Shown: positions 24,883 through 34,023, counted from the stretch's first letter. The stretch: DNA of 64,000 nucleotides from Luteibacter pinisoli (GCF_006385595.1 NZ_CP041046.1:806001-870000), one strand, 5' to 3'. Program-made: numbers and translations. The notes: generated by a model from the letters alone, not told the origin.

Positions 24883-26826
24883 ATGCCCCGAACGAACGCC
24901 CTGACCCACGCACACCGCGGGACCCTTATCGGTCCCCGTCGTGGTGCGTCCGCCTGGCTGTCCGTGGCGGGTACGTTACTTGCCGTGGCGGTATTCGTCG
25001 TGGATACCTTCACCCCGCTCCAGGGTGCCGTGGCGGTGGTGTATCTCGTGGTGGTGCTGCTGGTCGCGGCGGCGGGCGGGCGCACCTCCATCCTGGGTGC
25101 CGTGGCCAGTTGCTGCGTGCTGACGATTGCCTCGTACGTGCGCGGCCACGGCTGGCCCGAGCCCGATGCGGCCTTCCTGCGCTGCCTGGTGAGCCTCTCG
25201 GCGATCATCGTCACCGGCGTGCTGGCGATGCGCGCTCGCAAGCGCATGGCCACGATCATCCGCCAGGCCAGCCTGCTCGACCTCACTCACGATTCGATCT
25301 ACGTGCGCGACACCGACGACGTCATCGTCGAGTGGAACGGGGGCGCCGAAGCGCTGTACGGCTGGACGGCAGGCGAGGCCATCGGCCGTCGCGCCAGTGA
25401 GCTGCTCGCCACCGCCTTCGCCGGCAACCGCGCGGACATGGACGCCGAGCTGTTTTCCGAGGGCCGCTGGGAAGGTGAACTGATCCAGCAGCATCGTGAC
25501 GGCCGGATCGTCCTCGTCGAGGCGCGCTGTGCGCTGCTGCGCGACGCGGCCGGGCGCGCGCAGCAGATCCTCGAAGCCGGCACCGACATCACCGCCCGCC
25601 GTGCGGCGGACGCGGCGCTGGCCGAGAGCGAGCGCCGCTACCGGGCCATCTTCGAAAGCTCGCGTTTCGCCTTCTGGGAAGAGGACTACACGCTGGTGGT
25701 CGAGCGCATCCACGTGCTGCGTTCGCAGGGTGTCGTGGACCTCGCCGCGTATATCGAGAAGCACCCGTCGTTCGTGCGCGATGCGTGCGCGCTGACGATG
25801 GTGACGGACGTCAACGCCGCTACCGTGCGCATGCTGGGTGCGCGCCACCGCGATGACCTGATCGGCCCGCTGGACCGCTTCCTGCCGGGCAGCGACCGCA
25901 CGTTCGGCCAGGTGCTGGTGACCCTGTTCGAGGGCTCCGGGACGGCCGAAGGCGAAACCCACCTGATCAACCTGAAAGGCGAGCGCCTCAACGTGCTGTT
26001 CGCCGTGAGCATGCCCGCGGGCCCTTCGCGCTATGACCGCGTGCTGGCCAGCGTCGTCGACATCACCGAACGCAAGCGCACCGAGCATGCGCTGATGGCC
26101 ATGCAGTCCGAGCTGGCCCAGGCGGCGCGCGTGACGGCGCTGGGCGAGATGAGCGCCACCATCGCGCATGAAGTGAACCAGCCGCTGGCGGCCATCGTGA
26201 CCCATGGCGAAGCGGCGTTGCGCTGGCTGCGTCGTGGCGAACCGGACCTGGGCGAAGCCTGCGATGGCATCGAGCGGCTGGTACGCGACGCGCGGCGGGC
26301 CAGCGACGTGGTCAACCGCGTGCGCAGCGTGGCCAGCAAGGAACCCCGCCAGCACGTCCGGTTTGACCTGCGTGCCCTGGTCGAAGAGTGCGCGCTGCTG
26401 CTGGATGGCGACATGGCCCGCCACCGGGTCGGCTTCACCATCGACATTGACCGGGCGGCGCCCATGCCGCGAGGCGACCGGGTGCAGCTGCAGCAGGTGG
26501 TGCTGAACCTGATGGGCAATGCCATCCGCGCCATGGGCACGGTACCGGGCCGTCGCGAGCTGACCCTGAGCGCCCGGGCCACCGGCGGCGAGAGCCTGCT
26601 CATCGAAGTGGAAGACACCGGCACCGGCATCCCGGACGACATCGCCGCCAGCCTGTTCGATGCGTTCGTATCCACCCGGGGCGGTGGCATGGGAATGGGG
26701 CTTGCCATCTGCCGCTCGACCGTGGAATCTCATGGCGGGCGCCTTTGGGCGACCAATCGCCCTGAGGGGGGAGCGACCTTCCATTTCACGCTGCCGGTAA
26801 CGGTGGCCGAGGAGGCCCGCGCATGA
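24883..26826 (+). CDS. Membrane-anchored PAS sensor histidine kinase (FixL-like)
   Basis: 647 aa if starting at ATG 24883; in-frame ATGs at 24868 and 24823 have no better ribosome site. An N-terminal membrane region (about 20-120, four hydrophobic segments of the DUF4118/MASE type) is followed by PAS (about 130-250, LLDLTHDSIYVRDTDDVIVEWN). A second PAS-like domain (about 255-405) comes next, then HisKA with H429 in IAHEVNQPLAA and HATPase_c with DTGTGIPDD and GGMGMGLAIC. Haem binding is not evident. It overlaps the FixJ-like gene by 4 nt, so the two form a two-component pair. Confidence 0.9.
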   Translation: MPRTNALTHAHRGTLIGPRRGASAWLSVAGTLLAVAVFVVDTFTPLQGAVAVVYLVVVLLVAAAGGRTSILGAVASCCVLTIASYVRGHGWPEPDAAFLRCLVSLSAIIVTGVLAMRARKRMATIIRQASLLDLTHDSIYVRDTDDVIVEWNGGAEALYGWTAGEAIGRRASELLATAFAGNRADMDAELFSEGRWEGELIQQHRDGRIVLVEARCALLRDAAGRAQQILEAGTDITARRAADAALAESERRYRAIFESSRFAFWEEDYTLVVERIHVLRSQGVVDLAAYIEKHPSFVRDACALTMVTDVNAATVRMLGARHRDDLIGPLDRFLPGSDRTFGQVLVTLFEGSGTAEGETHLINLKGERLNVLFAVSMPAGPSRYDRVLASVVDITERKRTEHALMAMQSELAQAARVTALGEMSATIAHEVNQPLAAIVTHGEAALRWLRRGEPDLGEACDGIERLVRDARRASDVVNRVRSVASKEPRQHVRFDLRALVEECALLLDGDMARHRVGFTIDIDRAAPMPRGDRVQLQQVVLNLMGNAIRAMGTVPGRRELTLSARATGGESLLIEVEDTGTGIPDDIAASLFDAFVSTRGGGMGMGLAICRSTVESHGGRLWATNRPEGGATFHFTLPVTVAEEARA

Positions 26827-27458
26827 ATCGTCCGATGCCCGCCGTGGTCCAGGCGCCGATCGTCTGTGTCGTGGACGATGACCTGGCCGTGCGGGAGGCC
26901 CTGGCATCGCTGTTCCGCTCGGTCGGCCTCTCCGTGGCCACCTTTGGCAGCGCCGCCGATTTCCTTGCTCGCGAGGACGCCACGGCACCGGGCTGCCTGG
27001 TGCTCGATGTCCGCCTGCCGGGGGTGAGTGGCCTGGATTTCCAGGCGCAGCTCTCGGCGATGGCGAACCCGCTGCCCATCGTCTTCATGACCGGCCACGG
27101 CGACATCACCATGTCCGTCCGCGCGATGAAGGCCGGTGCGCTCGATTTCCTGGCCAAGCCCTTTCGCGACCAGGACATGCTCGATGCCGTGTCCGCCGCG
27201 ATCGAGCGCGATGCCGCCGGGCGCCGCGATGCCGACGCGCTGTCCTCCGTCCGAACGGCCTACGCGTCGCTGACCCCGCGCGAGCGGGAAGTCATGCACC
27301 ACGTGACGGCCGGCCTGATGAACAAGCAGGTGGGCGCGCTGCTCGGGCTTTCCGAGATCACGGTGAAAATCCATCGCGGTAACGTCATGCGCAAGATGGG
27401 CGTGCGTTCCCTCGCGGATCTCGTCCGCCAGGCCGAGGCCCTCGGCTCCCAAGCCTGA
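26823..27458 (+). CDS. FixJ-like response regulator (receiver + LuxR HTH)
   Basis: 211 aa. The receiver domain (10-125) has CVVDDD, D62 in CLVLDVRLPG, T in FMTGHGD and K in FLAKPF. The LuxR/GerE helix-turn-helix (about 145-205) reads LTPREREVMHHVTAGLMNKQ, then GLSEITVKIHRGNVMRKM. It is typical of the FixJ/StyR/NodW group, and the GHGDIxMSVxAMKAGAxDF pattern is nearly exact. It is the cognate regulator of the overlapping kinase. The target genes are unknown; the direct repeat upstream of the kinase is one candidate. Confidence 0.93.
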   Translation: MNRPMPAVVQAPIVCVVDDDLAVREALASLFRSVGLSVATFGSAADFLAREDATAPGCLVLDVRLPGVSGLDFQAQLSAMANPLPIVFMTGHGDITMSVRAMKAGALDFLAKPFRDQDMLDAVSAAIERDAAGRRDADALSSVRTAYASLTPREREVMHHVTAGLMNKQVGALLGLSEITVKIHRGNVMRKMGVRSLADLVRQAEALGSQA

Positions 27459-27540
27459 ACGCCAGCCCGGACCGCACACTTCCGTATGATTCCCATCCGC
27501 CGACGGCGGGCGCACTGTACCCCGACACCGCTGTGGGCGC

Positions 27541-27933
27541 GTGACGAGGATCACAGGTTTGGCCGCGAACAGGATTGTGGCGATCGTTGACGATGATGAC
27601 GCGGTGCGCCAGGCCACCGTGAGCCTTGTCCGGTCGCTGGGACACGAAGCACGGGGCTTTGCCTCCGCCGAAGACTTTCTCCGCCCGGGTTGCGACGAGG
27701 GCGTCGACTGCCTCGTCACCGACGTGCACATGCCAGGCATCGACGGCACGGCCCTGCAGCGCCGGCTGCTTGATCGGGGTCGCACCTATCCCATCGTCTT
27801 TGTGTCCGGGTTCCCGGACGATTCGGTGCGTAACAGCGTGATGGCGGCCGGCGCATTCTGCTACCTCGGCAAGCCCTTCGTCGGCGATGCCCTGGTGACC
27901 TGCCTGGAGCGCGCCTTGGGCGCTGGGGCATAG
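27541..27933 (+). CDS. Single-domain response regulator of the FixJ subgroup
   Basis: 130 aa from GTG 27541. No ATG is available; TTG 27559 (GAGG about 10 nt upstream) and GTG 27577 are alternatives, and the conserved part only begins at IVAIVDDDD. The receiver has D61 in CLVTDVHMPG and K in YLGKPFVG; there is no output domain. It follows the FixJ-like gene by 82 nt on the same strand and resembles it (GHEARGFASAEDFL), so it is probably a phosphate sink or competitor for the same kinase. Confidence 0.82.
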   Translation: MTRITGLAANRIVAIVDDDDAVRQATVSLVRSLGHEARGFASAEDFLRPGCDEGVDCLVTDVHMPGIDGTALQRRLLDRGRTYPIVFVSGFPDDSVRNSVMAAGAFCYLGKPFVGDALVTCLERALGAGA

Positions 27934-27970
27934 GTTTTGTTTTCATGGGGGTCTGATACGCTCCGGCCCC

Positions 27971-28744
27971 ATGATCCTTATCCTGCTGCTCATCCTGGTT
28001 CTCATCGCGGCCCTGCTGGGCTGGCGTCGCCGCCGCCGGGCCGCTATCGGCATGTGCGTGCTCGCCGTGGCCTGGCTGTTCTTCGCCGGCTGCGGGCCAC
28101 TGGCCGGCTGGCTGCTCGGCAGCCTGCAGTCGGGTTTCTCGCCGGAGGTGTCCGGGTGGGGGCAGCGCAACGCGATCATCCTGCTGGGCGCCGGTACCGT
28201 GCGCCCCGAGGCGGGCGTGGTCGAACCCAACCTGTATGCCGACGGCCGCATCCTTCGCGCCACCGAACTGTACCGGGCGTGCAAGGCCACGGGCGCGGAC
28301 TGCAAGGTCGAAGTCAGCGGTGGTGACGCGGCGCATAACGGCCGTGCCGAAGCCGATACGTATGCCATCACCCTGGACAGGCTCGGTGTGCCGCGTGCGG
28401 ACATGATTCTCGAATCGCGCAGCATGAACACGTTCCAGAATGCGCAGAACAGCCGCCCGCTGCTGATGACCTACGGCGCGGACAAGGTCGTGCTGGTGTC
28501 GTCCGCCATCCACCTCAAACGCGCGGTGCTGTACTTCGCCCACTTCGGCATGCGCGTCGAGCCCGTGCGCGGGGATTACGTGACGGCCCGCTACGACTGG
28601 CTCCCCGGCACCGAAAACCTTTTCTTCGCGGATTTTGCCCTGCATGAATACGTGGGCGTGTGGCGTTACCACGTCTATAACGCCCTGGGCTGGAACGCAC
28701 CGCGGATTCCTGAAGAAAACGTGAGCACGCAGACACATAGCTAA
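27971..28744 (+). CDS. YdcF/SanA-like DUF218 membrane protein
   Basis: 257 aa. Two N-terminal hydrophobic segments (MILILLLILVLIAALLGW and AIGMCVLAVAWLFFAGC) are followed by a DUF218 domain with IILLGAG, the SGGDA loop, SMNTFQNAQ and VVLVSSAIHLKRAV. This family includes ElyC, SanA and YdcF, linked to envelope integrity and lipid-carrier metabolism. The domain faces the periplasm in ElyC. The downstream secreted gene has its own ribosome binding site 50 nt later. Confidence 0.87.
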   Translation: MILILLLILVLIAALLGWRRRRRAAIGMCVLAVAWLFFAGCGPLAGWLLGSLQSGFSPEVSGWGQRNAIILLGAGTVRPEAGVVEPNLYADGRILRATELYRACKATGADCKVEVSGGDAAHNGRAEADTYAITLDRLGVPRADMILESRSMNTFQNAQNSRPLLMTYGADKVVLVSSAIHLKRAVLYFAHFGMRVEPVRGDYVTARYDWLPGTENLFFADFALHEYVGVWRYHVYNALGWNAPRIPEENVSTQTHS

Positions 28745-28803
28745 CATTTGGCCCTTTATGCTGGCTCACCGTCCAGCCACGGACCGCACCCAAGGAGATG
28801 CCT

Positions 28804-29325
28804 GTGAAGTCCCGTTACATTCTCGCCGCGCTGCTGGCCACCGCTTCGATCGCTCCCGTCACGTTTGCCCAGGAGGCCGCACCGCCTGCCGCTGGCAACC
28901 CGGCATCGCAGATTCCGCCGGCGGATCGCGCCGCGATCCAGAACTACAACCTCAATGACGACGTGTTCAACCGTCTCGTTGCGGTCTCGAAGGAAGCGAA
29001 GGCCCAGGGCATCAAGCCGAAGGATGCGCAGACGGATTTCTCGAAGATCCACTCGCTTGACGACCTGGCCAAGACGGTGACGGATTCCGATAAGCGCATC
29101 GGGCCCCTGATCCAGAAGAATGGTTTCACCCCCCGCGACTTCATGCTGGCCAACCTTGCGCTGACCAACGCGGCGATTGCCTCGGAAGCGAAGAAGAACC
29201 CGCAGATGGCCCAGTACGTGGACCAGTCGAAGGTGAACCAGAAGAACGTGGCGTTCTATGAGTCGCACAAGGCGCAGATCAACCAGCTGATGGCTGAAGA
29301 CGACGCGCAGCCGGGCGCCCAATAA
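28804..29325 (+). CDS. Secreted protein of unknown function
   Basis: 173 aa. The start is GTG 28804: AAGGAG at 28792-28797 abuts an ATG at 28798 (no spacing) but is 6 nt from the GTG. The signal peptide VKSRYILAALLATASIAPVT is cut after TFA. The mature protein is helical, charged and cysteine-free (NYNLNDDVFNRLVAVSKEAK; RIGPLIQKNGFTPRDFMLAN). It is likely a small periplasmic helical-bundle protein. No family is recognised with confidence. A shared terminator separates it from the convergent DUF2383 gene. Confidence 0.75.
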   Translation: MKSRYILAALLATASIAPVTFAQEAAPPAAGNPASQIPPADRAAIQNYNLNDDVFNRLVAVSKEAKAQGIKPKDAQTDFSKIHSLDDLAKTVTDSDKRIGPLIQKNGFTPRDFMLANLALTNAAIASEAKKNPQMAQYVDQSKVNQKNVAFYESHKAQINQLMAEDDAQPGAQ

Positions 29326-29345
29326 TCGCCTGGTGATCGATGCAC

Positions 29346-29385
29346 AAAAAAAGGGCGCGCTCCCGCGGGAGCGCGCCCTTTTTGC
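29346..29385. terminator. Bidirectional rho-independent terminator
   Basis: A run of A and then AGGGCGCGCTCCCG pairs with CGGGAGCGCGCCCT followed by TTTT, a near-perfect self-complementary 28-bp core with A/T tracts on both sides. It lies between the convergent secreted gene and the DUF2383 gene, and serves both. Confidence 0.93.
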
Positions 29386-29390
29386 TTTCC

Positions 29391-29852
29391 TTAGTTCGTA
29401 CCGTGCAGCGCGTGCTTCAGGTCACGCATCTGGTCATGGCCGCTCTTGACCGACACATACGCCTCGTTGATCAGCGAACGCGTGCCCGCGGTCACGTCCG
29501 TATCCTTCAGGGCGTCTTCGTACTTCGCCTTGATGTGATCTTCGCCGCGCTCGACTTCGTCGACCACCGCGGTGTCATCCTTCGAGCCGACCTTCGCACG
29601 CAGTTCAACGAACATGCGATGCGCCTTGGCCAGCACGGTGCCATCGTCTTCCGGGTTGCCACCCAGCGAACGCACCTGCTGCTGCAGGCGCTGCGTCACC
29701 TGGCGGCGCTCGGCCGCGCGCTGCTGGAACGATGCGGCATAACGGGTGTTGTGCGCATCCTTCGCGGCTTCGCCATAGCCTTCGGCACTGTCGATGGTCG
29801 TTTCAATAAGGTTATTAAGCACCTTGATGTCGTGTTCGGTCGTGGCTGTCAT
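29391..29852 (-). CDS. DUF2383 / PA2169-type four-helix-bundle protein
   Basis: 153 aa, all helical, with ferritin-like charge spacing: NLIETTIDSAEGYGEAAKD, SFQQRAAERRQVTQRLQQQV, GEDHIKAKYEDALKD and LINEAYVSVKSGHDQMRDLK. It matches the PA2169-family four-helix-bundle domain (DUF2383). Members are often stationary-phase or stress-induced cytosolic proteins, possibly binding metal through the conserved Glu and His, but a biochemical role is not established. GGAGCC precedes the ATG. It is monocistronic. Confidence 0.88.
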   Translation of the reverse strand: MTATTEHDIKVLNNLIETTIDSAEGYGEAAKDAHNTRYAASFQQRAAERRQVTQRLQQQVRSLGGNPEDDGTVLAKAHRMFVELRAKVGSKDDTAVVDEVERGEDHIKAKYEDALKDTDVTAGTRSLINEAYVSVKSGHDQMRDLKHALHGTN

Positions 29853-30007
29853 GGGCGTTGGCTCCTTGTTGGTGGGTGCCCAGCATCGCTTCCGGGTGTG
29901 GCTGCACGGTGTGAATGTCGCGTGGCCCGCGCAAACACGAAGTGCGTGCGTTCATGCTCGCGGCAGGCATACTCTTTCGTCACGCTATCTGCCCACAGGA
30001 CACAGCC

Positions 30008-30835
30008 ATGGCATCCAATCGCCGCGCACTCATCACGGGCGCATCCGCCGGCATCGGCGAAGCCTTCGCGCGTGAACTGGCCCGACGTGGCTTTGATGTC
30101 GTGCTCACCGCGCGCCGCACCGACCGGCTTGAATCGATTGCCGCGGAGTTGCGCGAGCGGCATGCCATCGAAGCCGTGGTCGCGCCGCTCGATCTCGCGC
30201 GTGCTGACGCCGCGGAGGCCCTGGTCGCCGCACTCGACGCGCAGGGCCTGCACATCGACGTGCTGGTGAACAACGCGGGTTACGGTCTCACCGGCTATCT
30301 CGACGAGCAGCCGTGGGAGGCGCATGCGGCGTTCATCCAGGTGCTGATGACGGCCCCCACCGAGCTCGCGTGGCGCCTGCTTCCCGGGATGAAGGCGCGT
30401 GGCTACGGCCGCATCATCAACGTGGCCTCGCTGGCCGGCCACGTGCCCGGTTCCGCCGGGCACACGCTGTATGCCGCCTCCAAGGCGTACCTCATCAAGT
30501 TCTCGCAATCACTGGCGCTTGAGACGAAGGGTACCGGGGTCCACGTCACCGCCCTGTGTCCCGGTTTCACCCTCTCCGAATTCCACGACGTGAACGGCTC
30601 GCGCCCCCTGGTCTCGAAAATGCCGGGCTTCATGTGGATGGACGCCCCGACGGTGGCCCGGGAGGGGATGGATGCCGTGGAGGCGGGCAAGGCCGTGTAC
30701 GTGAACGGCCGGGTCAACCGGCTGATCAAGGGGCTGTTCAAGCTGCTGCCGGACGCCCTGGCCCTGAAGATGGTGGAGCGCCAGGGCGGCCGGTTCCGGG
30801 TGCATGGGGAGGGCGTGGGGCAACCGCCCGCCTGA
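30008..30835 (+). CDS. Short-chain dehydrogenase/reductase
   Basis: 275 aa from ATG 30008, with AGGA upstream. The Rossmann motif TGASAGIGEAFA (residues 10-21) and RRTDRL point to NADP preference. The structural motif is NNAGYGLTG and the active site YAASKAY carries the Tyr and Lys, with the Ser in NVASLAG. It is a classical SDR close to the YqjQ/SDR-c2 group that reduces ketones or aldehydes. The substrate cannot be told. The C-terminus extends about 30 residues past the usual core (LIKGLFKLLPDALALKMV), possibly a membrane-associating helix. Confidence 0.92.
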   Translation: MASNRRALITGASAGIGEAFARELARRGFDVVLTARRTDRLESIAAELRERHAIEAVVAPLDLARADAAEALVAALDAQGLHIDVLVNNAGYGLTGYLDEQPWEAHAAFIQVLMTAPTELAWRLLPGMKARGYGRIINVASLAGHVPGSAGHTLYAASKAYLIKFSQSLALETKGTGVHVTALCPGFTLSEFHDVNGSRPLVSKMPGFMWMDAPTVAREGMDAVEAGKAVYVNGRVNRLIKGLFKLLPDALALKMVERQGGRFRVHGEGVGQPPA

Positions 30836-30933
30836 TCCATGACCTCTGGCATACGCCCGGCGCGGTGCCGGGGGCTAGCCTCGTCCGGTTCGCGGCGCCG
30901 TCGGTGCCGACACGTTCCGCCAAGGGGTTACCC

Positions 30934-33264
30934 ATGTCCAAGCATTACCCGGCGCTGGCCGGTGCCGTCCTCCTCGGCCTCGCCGGGGCCGTTTCCGCCC
31001 AGACCGTCAGCGTCGACGACTATCGCCGTGCCGACTCGATGCTGGCGAACAACACCATGCCGCTGGTGGACCACTCGGTCCAGCGGGTGAAGTGGATCGA
31101 CGACGGCCACTTCTGGTATCGCGACCACGACAAGGACGGCGACCAGTTCCTGACCGTCGACGCCGCCACCGGCCAGGCCACGCGCGCCTTCGACCGCGAC
31201 AAGGTGGCCAAGGCCCTGTCCGAGGCCACCGGCAAGAAGGTGGATCCGGCAAAAATCCCGGCCACGGACTTCGTGGTCCGCCCGGATGACGGCCTGGACA
31301 TCACCTCCGGCGGCAAGCACTACGTGTGCGACAAGGCGCTCGGCAAGTGCGAACTCGCCGCCGTGAAGAAAGACCCCAACGGCAAGCCCTACGGCGACGA
31401 GCCGGGCCTGAAGTCGCCGGACGGCAAGTCCGAAGCCTTCGTGCGCGACTGGAACCTGTGGGTGCGTGACGTCGCGTCGGGCGCTGAGACCCAGCTGACC
31501 ACCGACGGCATCAAGGATTACGGTTACGCCACCGACAACGCCGGCTGGAAGCACACCGACGAAGCGATCGGCGTGTGGTCGCCGGACTCGAAGAAGTTCG
31601 CCACGTTCCAGCAGGACCAGCGCAAGACCGGTGAGATGACCCTGGTCAGCGTCAACGTCGGCCATCCGAAGGTGGATACGTGGAAGTACCCGCTGCCGGG
31701 CGACAAGGACGTGACCATGATCGAGCGCGTCGTCATCGACGTGCCGACGAAGAAGACCGTGCGCTTCAAGATGCAGCCGGACCAGCATCGCTCGACGATC
31801 TGCGACGACGTATCGTGCAGCCCGGGCCTGTGGGACGACGTGCGCTGGTCGGCCGATGGCAAGAGCATTGCCTTCGTTTCCACGGCACGCGACCACACGC
31901 AGGAATGGTTCCGCGTGGCCAACCCGGAATCCGGTGACGTGCGCACCGTGTTCGACGAAAAGGCGAAGACCTATTTCGAGGGCGGCAATGAAATGGCCAA
32001 CTGGCAGTACGTGCCAGAGACCGACCAGGTGATCTGGTTCTCCGAGCGGAGCAACTGGGGCCATCTGTACATGTACAGCCTGAAGACCGGCAAGCTCGAA
32101 GAGCAGATCACCAAGGGCGACTGGAACGTCACCCAGGTGCTGCATATCGATGCGAAGACCAAGACGATCTGGTTCCGCGGCGTCGGCCGTGAGAAGGGCG
32201 TGGATCCGTACTACCAGCAGTTCTACAAGGTGGGCTTCGACGGCAAGGGCCTGACCCTGCTGACGCCGGAAAAGGCCGACCACACGGTGTCGATGTCGAA
32301 GGACGGCACGTACTTCTTCGATTCGTACTCCACGATCGACACGCCGCCGGTGGCCGTCGTCCGCCGCTCGGACACGGGCGCCACGGTGAAGGAAATCGCC
32401 CGTGCCGATATCTCGCGCCTGAAGGCCGCGGGCTGGGTTGCCCCCACCGCGTTCACGGTGAAGGCGCGCGACGGCAAGACGGACCTCTATGGCCAGATGT
32501 TCAAGCCGTCGAAGTTCGACCCGTCGAAGAAGTACCCGCTGGTCGTCTACATCTACCCGGGCCCGCAGGTGGGTTCGGTGCGTACGCGCAGCTTCGTGCC
32601 CTCGCACGGTGACAACCAGGCGCTGGCCGAGCTCGGCTTCGTCGTGGTGGCCGTGGATGGCATGGGCACGCCGCTGCGCTCGAAGGCGTTCCACGATGCG
32701 TACTTCCAGAACATCGGCGACAACACGCTGCCCGACCAGGTCGCGGCCGTGAAGCAGCTGGTGAAGCAGAACGCGTGGATCGATGGCGACAAGGTCGGCA
32801 TCTGGGGCCATTCCGGCGGCGGCAACGCCACGGCGACGGCGATGTTCCGCTATGCCGATACCTTCAAGGTCGGTATCTCGGAGTCGGGCAACCACGACAA
32901 CCGCAACTACGAAGACGACTGGGCCGAGAAGTGGCAGGGCCTGCTGGTCAAGGACAAGGACGGCAAGTCCAACTACGACGACCAGGCGAACCAGAAGTGG
33001 GTGGACGGCCTGAAGGGCCACCTGATGATGGCGCACGGCACGTCGGACGATAACGTCCCGCCGTACGAAACGCTGCTGGTGGTGGATGCGCTGATCAAGG
33101 CCAATAAGGATTTCGACCTGGTGCTGATCCCGAATGCCCACCACGGCTACGGCGCCGCCACGCAGTACATGACGCGCCGCCGCTGGGATTACTTCGTGCG
33201 TTACCTGAAGGGTGAAACGCCGCCGAAGGAATACAAGCTCGCACCGCTCGACGGCGCGCGGTAA
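30934..33264 (+). CDS. Exported dipeptidyl peptidase IV (S9B)
   Basis: 776 aa from ATG 30934, with AAGGGG just upstream. A signal peptide (LAGAVLLGLAGAVSA) is present. An eight-bladed beta-propeller (DPPIV_N, about 100-500) precedes the alpha/beta-hydrolase domain (about 540-776). The catalytic triad is S627 in WGHSGGGNAT, D705 in GTSDDNVPP and H737 in AHHGYG. The propeller double-Glu region that anchors the peptide N-terminus is likely GGNEMANWQYVPE. It cleaves X-Pro dipeptides in the periplasm, complementing the M1 aminopeptidase. A bidirectional terminator follows. Confidence 0.94.
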   Translation: MSKHYPALAGAVLLGLAGAVSAQTVSVDDYRRADSMLANNTMPLVDHSVQRVKWIDDGHFWYRDHDKDGDQFLTVDAATGQATRAFDRDKVAKALSEATGKKVDPAKIPATDFVVRPDDGLDITSGGKHYVCDKALGKCELAAVKKDPNGKPYGDEPGLKSPDGKSEAFVRDWNLWVRDVASGAETQLTTDGIKDYGYATDNAGWKHTDEAIGVWSPDSKKFATFQQDQRKTGEMTLVSVNVGHPKVDTWKYPLPGDKDVTMIERVVIDVPTKKTVRFKMQPDQHRSTICDDVSCSPGLWDDVRWSADGKSIAFVSTARDHTQEWFRVANPESGDVRTVFDEKAKTYFEGGNEMANWQYVPETDQVIWFSERSNWGHLYMYSLKTGKLEEQITKGDWNVTQVLHIDAKTKTIWFRGVGREKGVDPYYQQFYKVGFDGKGLTLLTPEKADHTVSMSKDGTYFFDSYSTIDTPPVAVVRRSDTGATVKEIARADISRLKAAGWVAPTAFTVKARDGKTDLYGQMFKPSKFDPSKKYPLVVYIYPGPQVGSVRTRSFVPSHGDNQALAELGFVVVAVDGMGTPLRSKAFHDAYFQNIGDNTLPDQVAAVKQLVKQNAWIDGDKVGIWGHSGGGNATATAMFRYADTFKVGISESGNHDNRNYEDDWAEKWQGLLVKDKDGKSNYDDQANQKWVDGLKGHLMMAHGTSDDNVPPYETLLVVDALIKANKDFDLVLIPNAHHGYGAATQYMTRRRWDYFVRYLKGETPPKEYKLAPLDGAR

Positions 33265-33268
33265 TCAG

Positions 33269-33301
33269 AAAAACCCGGCGTAGCGATACGCCGGGTTTTT
33301 T
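33269..33301. terminator. Bidirectional terminator between DPP IV and msrB
   Basis: The stem AAAAACCCGGCGTA / TACGCCGGGTTTTT is closed by a GCGA tetraloop, with T-runs on both strands. It is 5 nt after the DPP IV stop and 3 nt from the msrB stop. Confidence 0.93.
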
Positions 33302-33303
33302 CG

Positions 33304-33915
33304 TCAGGAAAGGGTGATGTGCACGCCCGGCACGGGCACGAAGTGCATCGCCACCGCGTTCATGCAGTAACGCAGCCCGGTCGGATCCGGGCCGTCATCG
33401 AACACATGGCCCAGGTGCGAACCGCAACGGGCGCAGCTCACCGCCGTGCGGTCTTCCATCAGGCTACGGTCGTCGGTCTGCACGATGTTCCGCTTGGAAA
33501 TTGGCTGCCAGAAACTCGGCCACCCTGTGCCGGAATCAAACTTCGTCGCCGAATCGAACAGGGCGGTATCGCAGCCGATGCAGCGGTAGAGCCCGTTGTC
33601 GTGGCGGTCCCAGCCTGGCCCGGTGTAGGGCGGCTCGGTGCCTTCGTGGCGGGTGACGTAATACGAACGCCCATCGAGCTTCGCCTTCCACTGCTCGTCG
33701 GTCAGCACCACGCGCGCCTCGACGCAGCTGCCCAGCGGCTTCTTGTCCGGGGCGAAGCAATCCAGCGTGACGTTGCCGCCCTGGGGCGGCTTGGGCGCAT
33801 CCGCGGCCATGGCGGGCTGCGTTGCCTTGAAGATGAACGGCAGGGACACCGAGGCCGCCGCCGTAGCGGCAAACACGGCGAGGAAGCGGCGACGGTCTGG
33901 ATCGGTGCGGCGCAT
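33304..33915 (-). CDS. msrB: Tat-exported peptide methionine-R-sulfoxide reductase
   Basis: 203 aa, with GGAGG upstream of the ATG at 33913-33915. The N-terminus has a twin-arginine signal (DRRRFLAVF followed by a hydrophobic stretch to AMA). The SelR domain (65-200) has zinc ligands C112, C115, C161 and C164 and catalytic C184 in GLRYCMN, in a canonical YCMN/F context. It reduces methionine-R-sulfoxide in exported proteins. Tat export implies folding, and zinc loading, in the cytoplasm first. C53 and C64 in the extra N-terminal segment could be the resolving cysteines. Confidence 0.93.
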   Translation of the reverse strand: MRRTDPDRRRFLAVFAATAAASVSLPFIFKATQPAMAADAPKPPQGGNVTLDCFAPDKKPLGSCVEARVVLTDEQWKAKLDGRSYYVTRHEGTEPPYTGPGWDRHDNGLYRCIGCDTALFDSATKFDSGTGWPSFWQPISKRNIVQTDDRSLMEDRTAVSCARCGSHLGHVFDDGPDPTGLRYCMNAVAMHFVPVPGVHITLS

Positions 33916-33934
33916 GGTAGACCTCCGAAAGCGG

Positions 33935-33960
33935 GGAAGGGCGCCGTGGGGCGCCCTTCC
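33935..33960 (-). terminator. Hairpin downstream of the glycine-zipper gene
   Basis: GGAAGGGCGCC and GGCGCCCTTCC form an 11-bp stem with a 4-nt loop. The T-tract on the minus strand is weak (CCGCTTTCGG), so it may be an attenuator or an mRNA 3' stabiliser rather than a strong terminator. It lies between the stop at 34012 and the msrB start. Confidence 0.6.
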
Positions 33961-33995
33961 TGACAGACCGGGTGTCGGGCCCGGACCTTACACCG

Positions 33996-34023
33996 GGTCA
34001 GTCATCCACGGTCAGTCATCCAC
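33996..34023 (+). repeat. Tandem duplication of 14 bp spanning a stop codon
   Basis: GGTCAGTCATCCAC occurs at 33996-34009 and again at 34010-34023. The second copy contains the last codons and stop (V-D-D-stop on the minus strand) of the glycine-zipper gene. The first reproduces them just downstream. Confidence 0.9.
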
